The notes: generated from the letters alone by a model not told the origin. DNA of 64,000 bases from Halovenus amylolytica (GCA_004015825.1 SAYS01000001.1:1-64000); one strand, 5' to 3'. Shown: positions 8,580 to 18,661, counted from the stretch's first letter. Numbers and translations are program-made.

Positions 8580-9776
8580 ATGCACTCTCGGGCACCCGCA
8601 GCGCCGACAGTCACGGAGTTCGAAACGACGGTCGACCGTATCGAAGGAGAGACAGTCGTCCTCGACGAGACCTACTTCTACCCCGAGGGCGGCGGGCAGC
8701 CGGCAGATCGCGGCGTGATCGAATCAACTACTGTCGAGGATGTCCAGACGGTCGACGGCGAGGTGCACCACGAACTCGCCTCGCCCCCGGAGTTCGGCCC
8801 TGGCCAGACAGTCTCCTGTGCGATCGACGCACAGTTCCGGCGGTATCTGATGCGCGCCCACACCGCCAGCCACGCGCTGTACGGCGCTGGCCGCCGGATC
8901 CTCGACGACCTCGGCTACGGCGGGTTCGGAATCACCGAACAGAAAGTCCGGGTCGATTTCGAGACGGCCACCGAGATTTCGGATACGACGCTTGTGGAAC
9001 TCGAACGACTCGTCAACCGCATTATCTGGGAGTCCCGCGCGGTATCCTGGCGGACAGTCCCACGGGAAGACGCACTCTCGAACGATGCGGTTGCCTTCAA
9101 TACGAAGACAGAGGAGGGGCTCACCGGCGAGACAGTCCGACTCGTCGAAATCGAGGACTGGGACGTGGCCGCCTGCGGCGGGACTCACGTTGCGTCGACA
9201 GACGAGATTACGAACATCAGAGTGCTCGATCGGTCGAACCCGGGCGAGGGGCTGACCCGCGTCGAGTTCGCTGTGGGGCCGCAGGCGATCCAGCACCGCG
9301 CCCGCGAGGACGTGGCCGCCCGGACGGCTGCACGGGCGCTGGATACCCGGCTCACCGAACTGCCGGATGCAGTCGACAGGCTCCGAACCGAAAAAGAACA
9401 GCTTGCAGAGGAAGTCGAGAACCTCCGGGCGCAGGTGATCGAGGCACGACTCTCCGATCTCCGGGACGCGACAGTACAGAAAGAGGGTGACGAGTGGCTG
9501 GCCGGTGTCGTCCCGAGCGACGACGCGAACGCACTCGCGGAGTCTGCGGACCGGCTGATCGACCAGACCGCGGACGTCGTCGCGCTGGTCGGCGAGTCCG
9601 GGGAGTACGTCGCTGTCGCGACCACAGGTGAAGTAGATGCCCGCGAGGTCGTCTCGAAGCTTACCGACCGCTTCGGCGGCGGCGGTGGCGGAAGCCAGCG
9701 GACGGCGCAGGCGGGTGGACTCGACGCGCCACCCGACGAGATCGTCGCCGCCCTCCGTGCGACCGATCAAAGCTGA
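8580..9776 (+). CDS. Alanyl-tRNA editing protein, long AlaX type with DHHA1 domain
   Basis: Deacylates Ser- or Gly-tRNA(Ala) in trans. 398 residues. The editing domain has the zinc site HTASH near residue 95 and CGGTH near residue 200, as in AlaX and the AlaRS editing domain. A coiled segment (~255-295) leads into a C-terminal DHHA1 domain with the characteristic GGGGGGSQRTAQAGG run. There is no aminoacylation domain, so it is not alaS itself. Directly downstream of the aMBF1 gene; its end overlaps no other gene, and the HAD gene starts 29 bp later. Confidence 0.93.
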   Translation: MHSRAPAAPTVTEFETTVDRIEGETVVLDETYFYPEGGGQPADRGVIESTTVEDVQTVDGEVHHELASPPEFGPGQTVSCAIDAQFRRYLMRAHTASHALYGAGRRILDDLGYGGFGITEQKVRVDFETATEISDTTLVELERLVNRIIWESRAVSWRTVPREDALSNDAVAFNTKTEEGLTGETVRLVEIEDWDVAACGGTHVASTDEITNIRVLDRSNPGEGLTRVEFAVGPQAIQHRAREDVAARTAARALDTRLTELPDAVDRLRTEKEQLAEEVENLRAQVIEARLSDLRDATVQKEGDEWLAGVVPSDDANALAESADRLIDQTADVVALVGESGEYVAVATTGEVDAREVVSKLTDRFGGGGGGSQRTAQAGGLDAPPDEIVAALRATDQS

Positions 9777-9804
9777 TTTGCGCCCGGCAGCCCTAGACAA
9801 CGCT

Positions 9805-10332
9805 GTGAATTACGAGGGAGTCGTCTACGATCTGGATGGAACACTCGCCAGGCTCCGTGTCGACTGGGGGGCGGTCCGTGACGACGTCGCCGGCAAGCTA
9901 CAGGCCCGGGGCGTCGAGACGGGTACTGCCAGCCTCTGGGAGCTGCTCGAACAGACTGACGAGGGGCCACTCGACCGCGTCGTCGAGGAGACCATCGCGG
10001 AGCACGAACGCGAGGGTGCACGCCGCTCCGATCGGCTGCCGACGGCCGACGAACTCCCGCTCGACGTGCCAGTGGCGGTCTGCTCGCTGAACTGTGCGGC
10101 CGCCTGTCGGATCGCGCTGGAGCTCCACGGGCTCGACAGCTACGTCGACGTGCTCGTCGGCCGGGATACAGTGGACACGCACAAACCAGATCCGGAGCCG
10201 CTACTCTACGCGGTTCAGGAACTCGGTGTCGACCCAACTGGAGCGCTCTTTATCGGTGATTCGAAACGGGATGCAGTAACGGCAGAGCGCGCCGGTGTGG
10301 ATTACGAGTACGTCTCCGACAGACGGGAGTGA
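9805..10332 (+). CDS. HAD-family hydrolase (phosphoglycolate phosphatase-like)
   Basis: 175 residues starting at GTG 9805. HAD motif I is VVYDLDGTLARL at the very N-terminus (nucleophile Asp), motif II is VCSLNC, and motifs III/IV are the HKPDPEP lysine and FIGDSKRDA. The cap region is short and helical. It should be a soluble phosphatase or phosphomutase; the substrate is unknown. The GTG is chosen because it places motif I at the usual distance from the start, and longer in-frame readings overlap the AlaX gene. Confidence 0.9.
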   Translation: MNYEGVVYDLDGTLARLRVDWGAVRDDVAGKLQARGVETGTASLWELLEQTDEGPLDRVVEETIAEHEREGARRSDRLPTADELPLDVPVAVCSLNCAAACRIALELHGLDSYVDVLVGRDTVDTHKPDPEPLLYAVQELGVDPTGALFIGDSKRDAVTAERAGVDYEYVSDRRE

Positions 10333-10335
10333 AAC

Positions 10336-10638
10336 TTAGCTCTCCGTCTGCCCGTCGGGATCGTCGGGAGATGGCTCCGCGTCTGGCTGGTCTTCGTCGT
10401 CGGACGGATCGAAGTTCCGTTTTGCGTACGCGAAGGTGCCGAGCAGTGTGACAAACCAGATTGCGGAGCCGACTCGGATCGCAAAGACAGCCCTGTCCGA
10501 CCAGGTCGGGAGCGTCGTAAACAGCGAGAGGATCGTCACGATTGGGACACCGACGAGGATGGTGATGACGAACGTCATCTGCATGATCCAGCCGTAATCG
10601 AGCCCATCAGGGTCGGTTTCCCGAACGTCAATTGGCAC
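10336..10638 (-). CDS. Two-helix membrane protein (DUF5822-like)
   Basis: 100 residues from GTG 10638 (PIDVRETDPDGLDYGWIMQ follows the start). Two transmembrane helices (~21-43 and ~53-75) and an acidic cytoplasmic tail ending DPDGQTES. I recognise it as the haloarchaeal family DUF5822 (name from memory), function unknown. It is convergent with the HAD gene, 3 bp apart. A longer frame back to 10755 runs toward the repeat element and is not favoured. Confidence 0.75.
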   Translation of the reverse strand: MPIDVRETDPDGLDYGWIMQMTFVITILVGVPIVTILSLFTTLPTWSDRAVFAIRVGSAIWFVTLLGTFAYAKRNFDPSDDEDQPDAEPSPDDPDGQTES

Positions 10639-10748
10639 ATCTGCGGGTACGAAAAGTACGAATAAGCCACTGGCGGTTTCGTCTGAGAGTGTTCTAAGTA
10701 GTGTGGAGGCTCTCACGCGAAATAGCGACGATACTGCAACCGCCACAC

Positions 10749-10917
10749 ACAGCAAGAAAGCCCCCGGCCCCTTTCAGTCCCGCCCGGCCCGGAAAGCCGC
10801 ACTAGGCGGGACTGAAAGGGGCGAGGCTCTCGACGAACCTCGGCGACGCAAGCACCGCAGTGTAACGAGGAGCGCAGCGAGTCGCGGGAGTCGAGAGCCT
10901 CGGGGCTTTCTTGCTGT
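10749..10917. repeat. Structured palindromic repeat A (one full arm plus a truncated arm)
   Basis: 169 bp bounded by the 16-bp inverted ends ACAGCAAGAAAGCCCC (10749-10764) and its complement (10902-10917). Inside is a second inverted pair, 10767-10784 and 10805-10822, carrying CCCTTTCAGTCCCGCC and its complement. The right arm continues as a 12-bp stem (10823-10834 with 10890-10901) around a loop containing GCAAGCACCGCAG and GCGCAGCGAG. The left arm lacks that stem and loop. A related, complete element is at 61008-61266. It lies between two divergent genes. Confidence 0.85.
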
Positions 10918-11043
10918 TCACAGTTTTTTTGCAGTGTCACCATCACGTTCGAGTGTTCTCTTGTTCTCAACTGTTCAAATCACCCCACCGACTCCATCTC
11001 CCTGGACACAACACGTTTTACTCCCCCGAGTCAACCGTAGGTT

Positions 11044-11853
11044 ATGCCAACCGTCAGGGATATCCAGGCACAGGCAGGGGAGAAACCGATCACGATGCTG
11101 ACGGCATACGACGCGGTCACGGCCACACTGGTCGATCAGGCCGGCGTCGATATCACGCTGATCGGGGACAGCATGGGGAATGCGGTGCTCGGCTACGACG
11201 ATACGCTCCCTGTCACCGTCGACGAAGTGGCTTCCCGGACGGGGGCTGTGGCCCGCGGCACCGAAGACGCGCTCGTCGTCGCCGATATGCCGTTTCTCTC
11301 TTTCGGGACCGATCTGCAGACGAGCATCGAGAACTGCGGGCGGATGGTCAAAGAGGAGGGCGCGAACGCTGTCAAAATCGAGAGCAACGATCACACCACG
11401 GAACTGACCGAACGGCTCGACGAACTCGGCATCCCGGTGATGGCCCACGTGGGACTGACACCACAGAGTGTCAACCAGACGGGCTACACCCGGCAGGGAT
11501 CGGACCCCGAAGATGCCAAACAGATCGCCCGACTCGCCCGCGAACACGAGCGCGCAGGGGCCTTCGCCTGTATTCTCGAACATATCCCCGCAAATCTCGC
11601 CGCGCAGATCACCGACGAACTGAGTATTCCGACGATTGGCATCGGCGCTGGCTCACAGTGTGACGGACAGGTGCTGGTCATCAACGACGTGGTCGGCCTC
11701 TCCGAGCAGTCCCCACCCTTCGCGGCTGCCTTCGGCAACGTCCGCGAGGAGATGGAGTCCGCAATCGACGACTACCTCTCGGCAGTCGAGGACGAACAGT
11801 TCCCGGCCGAGGAACACAGCCAGGTTGCCGAGGAACTCGACGACCTGTACTGA
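11044..11853 (+). CDS. panB: 3-methyl-2-oxobutanoate hydroxymethyltransferase
   Basis: First committed step of pantoate synthesis: adds a hydroxymethyl group from methylenetetrahydrofolate (or an archaeal equivalent) to 2-oxoisovalerate. 269 residues, a TIM barrel with the family motifs TAYDAVTATLVDQAGVD, LIGDSMGN, ADMPFLSFG, VKIESND, and IGIGAG near residue 198. Length and motifs match PanB. An AT-rich GTTTTACTC about 30 bp before the start is the probable TATA element. No other pantothenate gene is adjacent. Confidence 0.96.
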   Translation: MPTVRDIQAQAGEKPITMLTAYDAVTATLVDQAGVDITLIGDSMGNAVLGYDDTLPVTVDEVASRTGAVARGTEDALVVADMPFLSFGTDLQTSIENCGRMVKEEGANAVKIESNDHTTELTERLDELGIPVMAHVGLTPQSVNQTGYTRQGSDPEDAKQIARLAREHERAGAFACILEHIPANLAAQITDELSIPTIGIGAGSQCDGQVLVINDVVGLSEQSPPFAAAFGNVREEMESAIDDYLSAVEDEQFPAEEHSQVAEELDDLY

Positions 11854-11917
11854 GAGAAGTTACAGAGTCTGATCGATCTCGTGGGTTTAACTGCCAGCCA
11901 TTCGATACAGTAGTAGG

Positions 11918-12967
11918 ATGCTCTACGACCGACTCGCGAGTCTCGACCTCCAGATCGACGACCACACGCTGGCCCTCCGGGAGCGAGACACCTCCAGTGG
12001 ATTCACACGGACCACGACGATCGTCAGCCTTCACGGCGACGGCGAGACCGGCCACGGTGAGGATGTCACCTACGACAACGAGCCACACTACGACCTCGCC
12101 GAAAGTGATCCAGATATTCCGATCACTGACACCGCTTCCTTCGCCGAGTTTTCGGGAACTGTCGCGGATATCGATCTCTTCTTCGGCGAGGAACCAGGGA
12201 GTTCGATTTTCCGAAATTACAGACGGTGGGCCTTCGAGAGCGCTGCACTGGATCTCGCTTTGAAACAGGCCGGGACGAATCTTGGCGAGCAGCTGAATCG
12301 ATCCTACTCGCCGGTCCGGTTCGTCGTGAGCACACGCCTCGAAGAGCCACCCACGGGCGAGCGTGTCGTGGAGTGGCTGGATCGAAACCCCGACCTCGAA
12401 TTCAAACTCGATCCGACGCCAGAGTGGACGCCCGAACTGGTCGAGACGCTCGCAGACACGGGGGCCGTCCAGACGCTGGATCTCAAAGGCAAGTACGAGG
12501 GAACCGACGTGGACGTACCTGCAGATCCGGAACTATACGAACTGATCCGCGACGGCTTTCCGGACGCGATCATCGAGGATCCCAATCTGACCGACGAGAC
12601 CCAGCCGATCTTCGAGGGTCACGAGGATCGGGTGTCCTGGGATTACCCGATCAGGAGCATCGAGACAGTCGAAGCGCTGCCCTGGGAACCCGGCTGGCTG
12701 AACATCAAACCCTCCCGCTTTGGCTCGGTCCAGTCACTGCTTGATACGATCGAGTACTGCCAGAAACGGGAGATCAAGCTGTACGGCGGCGGCCAGTTCG
12801 AACTCGGCGTCGGCCGTGAACAGCTCCACGCGCTCGCCTCGCTGTTCTATCCCGACGCCCCCAACGACGTCGCACCAGGTGGCTACAACGATCCGGAGCC
12901 GACCGATGGCCTCCCGCAGAGCCCACTTCCGGAACCCGGTGGTCCCGACGGGTTCGGATGGTCGTGA
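11918..12967 (+). CDS. Enolase-superfamily protein, substrate unknown
   Basis: 349 residues. The fold order resembles the enolase superfamily: an alpha/beta capping domain in the first ~110 residues, then a barrel with LEFKLDP, LDLKGKYEG, AIIEDPNL and a late LNIKPSRFGS. These give acidic and lysine residues at the places where the superfamily carries its metal and base residues (Lys in FKLD, Asp in TLDLKG, Glu in IIEDP, Lys in NIKPS), though the match to any known subgroup such as o-succinylbenzoate synthase is not clear. Alone, 64 bp after panB, same strand. Confidence 0.8.
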   Translation: MLYDRLASLDLQIDDHTLALRERDTSSGFTRTTTIVSLHGDGETGHGEDVTYDNEPHYDLAESDPDIPITDTASFAEFSGTVADIDLFFGEEPGSSIFRNYRRWAFESAALDLALKQAGTNLGEQLNRSYSPVRFVVSTRLEEPPTGERVVEWLDRNPDLEFKLDPTPEWTPELVETLADTGAVQTLDLKGKYEGTDVDVPADPELYELIRDGFPDAIIEDPNLTDETQPIFEGHEDRVSWDYPIRSIETVEALPWEPGWLNIKPSRFGSVQSLLDTIEYCQKREIKLYGGGQFELGVGREQLHALASLFYPDAPNDVAPGGYNDPEPTDGLPQSPLPEPGGPDGFGWS

Positions 12968-13033
12968 ATGGTCAAACTACTGTTTTAGTATTCGGCTATT
13001 ATTTTTATGGGGGCAGTGACAAATCAAATACGG

Positions 13034-13246
13034 ATGAATCACCGAACTGGTCCCCTCCCCGTTCCCGCGACTGCGACCGCTGTCGCCGCCCTCCGACGGC
13101 TCGGCTTCTGGGGGTCGATTCTGCTCCCAGCTGCCTACCTCCCGGTCCTATACGGGATGAGTGGCAGTGATCGGACACTGGCCCTCCTCGTCTTGCTCGC
13201 GGTAAACGTCGTCTGTCTGATCGCCGGCCACCAGTATCAGTCGTGA
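13034..13246 (+). CDS. Small two-helix membrane protein
   Basis: 70 residues from ATG 13034 (MNHRTGPLPVPATATAVAAL). Two hydrophobic segments, roughly 24-43 and 48-66, ending GHQYQS. An earlier in-frame ATG at 13007 is possible but a TATA-like TATTTTTATGG overlaps it. Its TGA overlaps the GTG start of the next gene, so the two form an operon. No known function. Confidence 0.7.
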   Translation: MNHRTGPLPVPATATAVAALRRLGFWGSILLPAAYLPVLYGMSGSDRTLALLVLLAVNVVCLIAGHQYQS

Positions 13247-13503
13247 CGATGGCTGCAGACGGACACTCCGGGCAAAACGTCGACCTGTCGACGAAGGCCA
13301 GCCGCCTGTGTACGTATCTCCAGCGACGTATCGAAGAAGACGGCACGTTCTACACGAAGAGCCGCGACATCGCCGAGGATATCGAACTGTCGTCGAAAGA
13401 GATCGGTGCCGCGATGGGCCAGTTACGTGAGACAAACCAGCAGCCACAGATCGAGAAGTGGGGATACACGAACGGAACGACCTGGCGAATTTCGAAGTCG
13501 TAG
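13243..13503 (+). CDS. Small winged-helix-like protein (DUF7123-like)
   Basis: 86 residues from GTG 13243, overlapping the previous stop (GTGA); an ATG at 13249 is the alternative start. The sequence (TYLQRRIEEDGTFYTKSRDI, then LSSKEIGAAMGQLRE) reads as a compact winged helix and I recognise the haloarchaeal DUF7123 type (name from memory). Likely DNA-binding by fold, function unknown. Convergent with the ATP synthase operon; 24 bp separates the stops. Confidence 0.8.
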   Translation: MTMAADGHSGQNVDLSTKASRLCTYLQRRIEEDGTFYTKSRDIAEDIELSSKEIGAAMGQLRETNQQPQIEKWGYTNGTTWRISKS

Positions 13504-13512
13504 ACGGCGAGT

Positions 13513-13521
13513 CAAAAAACA
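13513..13521 (-). terminator. Oligo-T terminator of the ATP synthase operon
   Basis: On the minus strand the sequence CTGTTTTTTGAC (T6 at 13514-13519) follows the atpB stop by 8 bp. Archaeal terminators are commonly T-runs without a hairpin. The same A-run on the plus strand would not stop the convergent gene. Confidence 0.5.
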
Positions 13522-13527
13522 GGAGCG

Positions 13528-14937
13528 TTAGTCGTCAGCAGGCGCTTCGACTGTCTGGTCTTCTCTGTAGTGCTCGTCGATCAGCTCCTCGTCGATCCGG
13601 TTGAGCGCATCTTTCGGGAGCATGGAGAGCAGATCCCAGCCGATTTCGAGTGTCTCGTCGATATCTCGGTTCGTCTCGGTTCCCTGCTGGACGAACTCCG
13701 TCTCGAAGCGGTCGGCGAAGTCGAGATACTTGTTGTCCAGATCCGACAGCGCCTCACGACCGACGATGTTCACCAGATCGCGCAGGTCCTCACCTTCCGC
13801 GTAGGCGGCGTAGATCTGGTCGGAGACGTCGGCGTGGTCCTCCCGCGTGAGCCCCTCACCGATCCCGTCGTCCATCAGCCGCGACAGGCTCGGCAGGACG
13901 TTGATCGGTGGTTCGATCCCCTGACTGTTCAGGTCACGGTCGATGTAGATCTGTCCCTCGGTGATATACCCCGTCAGATCGGGGATCGGGTGCGTATCGT
14001 CGTCGCCGGGCATCGTCAGGATCGGGATCTGGGTCACAGAGCCCTCGTGGTCCTTGATTCGGCCGGCCCGTTCGTAGAGGTTCGCCAGGTCGGTGTACAT
14101 GTACCCCGGGTACCCACGACGGCCCGGAACCTCCTCGCGTGCGGCACCGATCTCTCGGAGTGCCTCACAGTAGTTGGTCATATCCGTCAGGATGACCAGC
14201 ACGTGATAGTCCTTGTCGAAGGCGAGATACTCGGCCGTCGTCAGCGCCAGCCGTGGCGTAATCGTTCGCTCGACCGCGGGGTCGTCTGCGAGATTCATGA
14301 AGACGACGGAGCGTTCGAGTGCGCCCGTCCGCTCGAAGTCGTCCATGAACTCGTTTGCCTCCTCGGCGGTGATCCCCATCGCGCCGAAGATCACTGCGAA
14401 CTCGCTACTCTCGCCTTCCTCCTCTTCTTCCGGCACCGTCGCCTGTCGTGCGATCTGGAGTGCCAGATCACTGTGTGGCAGCCCGGAACCCGAGAAGATC
14501 GGCAGCTTCTGTCCGCGGACGAGTGTGTTCATCCCGTCGACCGCGCTCACGCCGGTCTGGATGAACTCCTCTGGGTACTCCCGCGAGTAGGGGTTGATCG
14601 CGGCGCCGACGATGTCTCGGCGTTCGTCCGGGACGATATCCGGGCCGTCGTCGATCGGCTGGCCCGTCCCGTCCATCACCCGTCCGAGGAGATCCTCGGT
14701 GACGGGCATCTTCATCGTCTCGCCGACGAAGCGGACGGAGGCGTCCCGGTTGATCCCCGACGTGCCTTCGAACACCTGAATGGCGACGTACTCGCTCGTC
14801 GATTCCAGCACCTGTCCGCGACGGATGTCGCCGTCGGCCGTCTCGATCTCGACGATCTCGTCGTAGCCGACTGGCTCGTCGACCTCTGCGAACACCAGCG
14901 GACCGCTGATTTCCGTGATTGTTTGGTACTCTTTCAT
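13528..14937 (-). CDS. atpB: A-type ATP synthase subunit B
   Basis: Non-catalytic regulatory subunit of the A1 head. 469 residues. The N-terminal beta barrel ([20 protein letters not shown]) is followed by the nucleotide-binding-fold domain without a functional Walker A ([20 protein letters not shown] at that position), which is normal for subunit [18 protein letters not shown] is a family signature. Overlaps nothing; 2 bp after atpA. It is the last gene of the cluster: in other haloarchaea subunit D usually follows, but here the next gene is convergent. Confidence 0.97.
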   Translation of the reverse strand: MKEYQTITEISGPLVFAEVDEPVGYDEIVEIETADGDIRRGQVLESTSEYVAIQVFEGTSGINRDASVRFVGETMKMPVTEDLLGRVMDGTGQPIDDGPDIVPDERRDIVGAAINPYSREYPEEFIQTGVSAVDGMNTLVRGQKLPIFSGSGLPHSDLALQIARQATVPEEEEEGESSEFAVIFGAMGITAEEANEFMDDFERTGALERSVVFMNLADDPAVERTITPRLALTTAEYLAFDKDYHVLVILTDMTNYCEALREIGAAREEVPGRRGYPGYMYTDLANLYERAGRIKDHEGSVTQIPILTMPGDDDTHPIPDLTGYITEGQIYIDRDLNSQGIEPPINVLPSLSRLMDDGIGEGLTREDHADVSDQIYAAYAEGEDLRDLVNIVGREALSDLDNKYLDFADRFETEFVQQGTETNRDIDETLEIGWDLLSMLPKDALNRIDEELIDEHYREDQTVEAPADD

Positions 14938-14939
14938 TG

Positions 14940-16700
14940 TTAGTACAGCTCCCGGATCTGCGCTTCGAGATCCGATTCGAGTTCGTCGATGTACTCGTCC
15001 CAGTCCTCCTGGACACCGATACGGTTGAGCCGCGGTGCGACATCGACCTCGATGATCTCCTCGATCGGAACGCCCGCATCGAGTGCGTCGAAGGCCTCGT
15101 CGTTGAACGTCTTGATGGCGTCCAGCATCCGGTAGGTCTTCTGTGGCTCACAGTACATGTCCACGTCGTGGAAGGCGTTCTGCTGGAGGTAGGCCTCACG
15201 CAGGTAGCGCGCGACTTCCAGCGTGAGCTGCTGGTCCTCCGGCAGCGCATCCTTCCCGACGAGTTGGACGATCTCCTGGAGCTCCGTCTCCTCGTCGAGT
15301 GTGTCGATCGCCCACTGGCGTTTCTCCGGCCAGTCTTCCTGGACGTTCTCGACGAACCACGGATCGAGCTGGTCTCGATACAGCGAGTAGGACTCGTTCC
15401 AGTTGATCGCCGGGAAGTGCCGACGCTCCGCGAGGTCGGCATCCAGCGCCCAGAACGTCTTCACGATACGTAGCGTGTTCTGGGTCACTGGCTCCGAGAA
15501 GTCACCGCCGGGCGGCGACACCGCGCCGATCGCGGTGACCGAGCCTTCGGTGCCGTTGATGTTCTCGAAGTAGCCGGCTCGCTCGTAGAACTGCGAGAGG
15601 CGGGCGGCGAGGTAGGCCGGGTAGCCCTCCTCACCGGGCATCTCCTCCAGTCGGGAGGAGATCTCTCGCATCGCCTCTGCCCACCGCGAGGTGGAGTCTG
15701 CCATCAGCGCCACGTCGTAGCCCATGTCACGGAAGTACTCCGCGATGGTGATCCCTGTGTAGACACAGGACTCACGCGCCGCGACGGGCATGTTCGACGT
15801 GTTCGCGATCAGGCAGGTCCGATCCATCAGGGCGTTGCCCGTGGTCGGGTCTTCCAGTTCGGGGAAGTCCTCGATCACTTCGGTCATCTCGTTGCCACGC
15901 TCACCACAGCCGACGTAGATGACGATATCCGCGTCGGCCCACTTGGCGAGCTGGTGCTGGGTGACCGTCTTCCCGGAGCCGAAGGGCCCCGGAATCGCGG
16001 CCGTCCCACCTTTCGCGATCGGGAACAGTCCGTCGAGAATCCGCTGGCCACTGACCAGCGGTTTCTTCGGGCTCTTCTTGTTGACCGTCGGGCGGGCCTC
16101 TCGGACCGGCCACTCCTGGTGCATCGAGATCTCTTCGCCACTGTCGAGTTCGACGACCGTCTCCTCGACGGTGAACGTACCGCTTTCGGCACTGACGACC
16201 TCGCCACCCTCGGAGTCGGGTGGGACCATTACCTTGTGTTCGATACTGGGCGTCTCGGGAACCGTGCCGAGAATGTCGCCTGCTTCGACCTCGTCACCTT
16301 CGTCGACGGTTGGGGTGAACTCCCACGTCTGCTCGAGGTCGATCCCCGGCGCGTCGACCCCGCGGTCGAGAAACGCCGAGTTCATCTTCGACTCGAGCAC
16401 GTCGAGTGGTCGCTGGACACCGTCGTAGATGGTATCCAGCATCCCGGGACCCAGGTCGACTGACAGCGGTGCGCCGGTGGATTCGACCGGCTCACCGGGA
16501 CCGACGTCGGAGGTCTCCTCGTAGACCTGGATCGTCGTCAGGTTCCCTTCGATTTCGATAACTTCGCCCATCAGCCCCTCGTGACCGACGTAGACAACGT
16601 CGTTCATCCGCGCGTCCAGATCCTTCGCGGTCACGACAGGGCCACTAACGCCTTCGATGACGCCGTCTTCACGGACGTCAGACTCTGTTGCTTTACTCAT
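14940..16700 (-). CDS. atpA: A-type ATP synthase catalytic subunit A
   Basis: Catalytic subunit of the A1 head, hydrolysing or making ATP. 586 residues. N-terminal barrel domain, then the A/V-type specific ~90-residue insertion (about 115-200), Walker A GPFGSGKT at 238-245, and the catalytic glutamate region [12 protein letters not shown]. The family signature [19 protein letters not shown] is present. The start ATG lies inside the end of atpF (8-bp overlap), as in a tightly coupled operon. Confidence 0.98.
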   Translation of the reverse strand: MSKATESDVREDGVIEGVSGPVVTAKDLDARMNDVVYVGHEGLMGEVIEIEGNLTTIQVYEETSDVGPGEPVESTGAPLSVDLGPGMLDTIYDGVQRPLDVLESKMNSAFLDRGVDAPGIDLEQTWEFTPTVDEGDEVEAGDILGTVPETPSIEHKVMVPPDSEGGEVVSAESGTFTVEETVVELDSGEEISMHQEWPVREARPTVNKKSPKKPLVSGQRILDGLFPIAKGGTAAIPGPFGSGKTVTQHQLAKWADADIVIYVGCGERGNEMTEVIEDFPELEDPTTGNALMDRTCLIANTSNMPVAARESCVYTGITIAEYFRDMGYDVALMADSTSRWAEAMREISSRLEEMPGEEGYPAYLAARLSQFYERAGYFENINGTEGSVTAIGAVSPPGGDFSEPVTQNTLRIVKTFWALDADLAERRHFPAINWNESYSLYRDQLDPWFVENVQEDWPEKRQWAIDTLDEETELQEIVQLVGKDALPEDQQLTLEVARYLREAYLQQNAFHDVDMYCEPQKTYRMLDAIKTFNDEAFDALDAGVPIEEIIEVDVAPRLNRIGVQEDWDEYIDELESDLEAQIRELY

Positions 16701-17028
16701 TGTTTTCGTCTTCCTCCATCAGGTCGATACCGATTGCTCGCTTGATCTGTTCGCGCAGGGCACCGCCGCCGGTGCCGCCACCAAGCGTCACGACGACCGG
16801 CTCGACACTCGTCTCGACGTCGCTTCGAATCCCCCGCGAGAGATGATCCAGATCGTCGTCGTGCATGATGACGATCCCGACACCGTCGTCGGAGAGTGTC
16901 TCCGTCACGGCGTCGTCGAGTTGTTCGTCTTTCTCGTCGTCGGGGACGTTCTGGAACTTTCGGACGCCAGCGAGCCGAAAGCCAGTCGTGAACTCCGGAC
17001 TGCCGATGACGGCGATCTCCTGGCTCAT
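16693..17028 (-). CDS. atpF: A-type ATP synthase subunit F
   Basis: Central-stalk subunit F. 111 residues, with the Rossmann-like N-terminus [18 protein letters not shown] and [12 protein letters not shown] in the middle; the end [17 protein letters not shown] is the helix that reaches into the head. Overlaps atpC upstream by 4 bp (ATGA) and atpA downstream by 8 bp. Confidence 0.95.
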   Translation of the reverse strand: MSQEIAVIGSPEFTTGFRLAGVRKFQNVPDDEKDEQLDDAVTETLSDDGVGIVIMHDDDLDHLSRGIRSDVETSVEPVVVTLGGGTGGGALREQIKRAIGIDLMEEDENNE

Positions 17029-18083
17029 AGTACCACCATCTCGGTTTCGATCTCTTCGACCGAGAGTCCGACCTCACGGCCACGGGCGATCGCCCGGATG
17101 TTCTCGATCTCACGTTCCTTCGCGAGAATGTAGGAGAGTGCCGAACAGATCGACACCGGGTAGGTATAGGAGAGCGTATCCGAATACTCGAGCAGCGCCG
17201 CTTCGAGTGCCTGCTCGAAGGAAACCAGGCTATCGGCCTCGTTCAGATCGGTCAGCGCGGCCGAGAGTTCGTCGCCGTAGGGACTCTCTCGGATGTGTTC
17301 GACGAGATCGTCGAAACTGCCGACGAGCTGCTGGAGTTCGCCTTCGTCGAACAGTTTGCCGCCCTCGATGTAGTACTCGTCGGGGTCGAGGTCCGTTCCG
17401 GTCCGTGAGAGCCGCAAGGCGTTCCGGATATTTCGGAAGTCGATCTCGGCCTGGAGTACCTCGACGTACAGCCCTCGCGGCGTGTTGGGGGCCTGTCTGC
17501 CGTCCGCCACGTCGAGCAGGTGCTCGTAGAACGTCTTGTCCATCGTGTTTTCGAGTGGGACGAGCACGTCGCTTTCTTCGTACTCCTCGTAGGCGTCGGC
17601 CAGCCCCTCCTCGAAGATCGTATCCGAGAGGAGTTCGACGATCTCCTCGACGGAGTTTGCGGCCGCCAGCTGGTCCAGCAGATCGTCGCCGAACTCACCG
17701 GCACGGATGTAGTCCGTCTTGATATCGTCCGCACTGGCACCGGAGTAAACGCCGCGGATCGCCGTTTTGGCGTTCCAGGCGTCGAACTTCCGGAGGTAGT
17801 TCGCGATCATCTCGTGCAGCGGGCCGTCGGCCCACTCCAGCAGATCGTTGAAGTGTTTCGCGAGATTCTGGTTCAGCGCGTACTCGATGAGATCGACGCC
17901 GCTGTGTCGCGCCCCGAGTTCGTTCATCTCCGCACTGTACTCCGTTTCCTCCATGTACCGTGCGATCTCGCCGGTCCCCATCCGGACCAGCTTCCGGTAG
18001 TCCTCCTCGGCGAACAGCGCCGCTCGCCGCGACCGAACGCGTGCGTTGACGTACTCGGGGTTGGAGCTACCTGTGGCGCTCAT
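17025..18083 (-). CDS. atpC: A-type ATP synthase subunit C
   Basis: Links the central stalk to the membrane ring. 352 residues, all helical, three-fold funnel-like protein of the V/A-type C (d) family. Starts with SATGSSNPEYVNARVRSRRA, typical of haloarchaeal AtpC, and ends EIETEMVVL. Overlaps atpE by 4 bp and atpF by 4 bp. Confidence 0.95.
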   Translation of the reverse strand: MSATGSSNPEYVNARVRSRRAALFAEEDYRKLVRMGTGEIARYMEETEYSAEMNELGARHSGVDLIEYALNQNLAKHFNDLLEWADGPLHEMIANYLRKFDAWNAKTAIRGVYSGASADDIKTDYIRAGEFGDDLLDQLAAANSVEEIVELLSDTIFEEGLADAYEEYEESDVLVPLENTMDKTFYEHLLDVADGRQAPNTPRGLYVEVLQAEIDFRNIRNALRLSRTGTDLDPDEYYIEGGKLFDEGELQQLVGSFDDLVEHIRESPYGDELSAALTDLNEADSLVSFEQALEAALLEYSDTLSYTYPVSICSALSYILAKEREIENIRAIARGREVGLSVEEIETEMVVL

Positions 18084-18661
18084 TGCTCGAAGAGCCTGTC
18101 ACTTATTTCACGGAGATTGTCCTCCCAGACTTCGTCGAGGATCGAATCGAACGTGTTCTTGACCCGGACGCGAGATTCGTCGCTCTCTGCGACGATACCG
18201 CCGAGACAGTCGTACTCGCCGGCGTACTCGTACTCGTCGTACTCCGTCAGGAGCTCTTCGATCAGTTCCTGGTCGTCCCCGCGGCCGTAGACGCTGACAC
18301 TCGCATCCGAACCGAACTCCTCGGCTGCGACGGTGAGCAGCGCTTCGGTCAGCTCCTCACGGTCGTCGCCCGAGAGGGTTGCGACCTCGTCTTCGACATC
18401 CGCACGGACGGACTGGAGTACTTCTCGTCGTGCTTCGAGGCGGGCCTGCTTTGCCTCGAGTTTCGCACTCGAGAGCTTCTGCTCGCGTTCCTGTGCGATC
18501 TGTCTGTCCGCGTCTTCGAGGATCTCCTCGCGGATCTCCTCGGCGTCGGCCTCGGCCTCACTGCGGATCTCCTCGGCCTCGGCTTCGGCTTCCTCACGGA
18601 CTTCCTCCGCACGCGCGCGGGCTTGCTCTTTGATGTCCTCGACAACAGTTTCCAAAGTCAT
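18080..18661 (-). CDS. atpE: A-type ATP synthase subunit E
   Basis: Peripheral-stalk subunit E. 193 residues: the first ~85 residues are a charged helix of Glu/Ala/Arg (RAEEVREEAEAEAEEIRSEA) that pairs with subunit H, and the rest is the globular domain that contacts the head. Lies 22 bp after atpK and overlaps atpC by 4 bp. Confidence 0.95.
   Translation of the reverse strand: MTLETVVEDIKEQARARAEEVREEAEAEAEEIRSEAEADAEEIREEILEDADRQIAQEREQKLSSAKLEAKQARLEARREVLQSVRADVEDEVATLSGDDREELTEALLTVAAEEFGSDASVSVYGRGDDQELIEELLTEYDEYEYAGEYDCLGGIVAESDESRVRVKNTFDSILDEVWEDNLREISDRLFEQ

Noticed and set aside
10749..10917. Reading the repeat as a CRISPR leader or array
   Set aside because: No regularly spaced short repeats with unique spacers anywhere in the window; no cas genes.
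14390..14530. Loss of Walker A in atpB as a defect
   Set aside because: Subunit B is the non-catalytic member of the pair and regularly lacks it.
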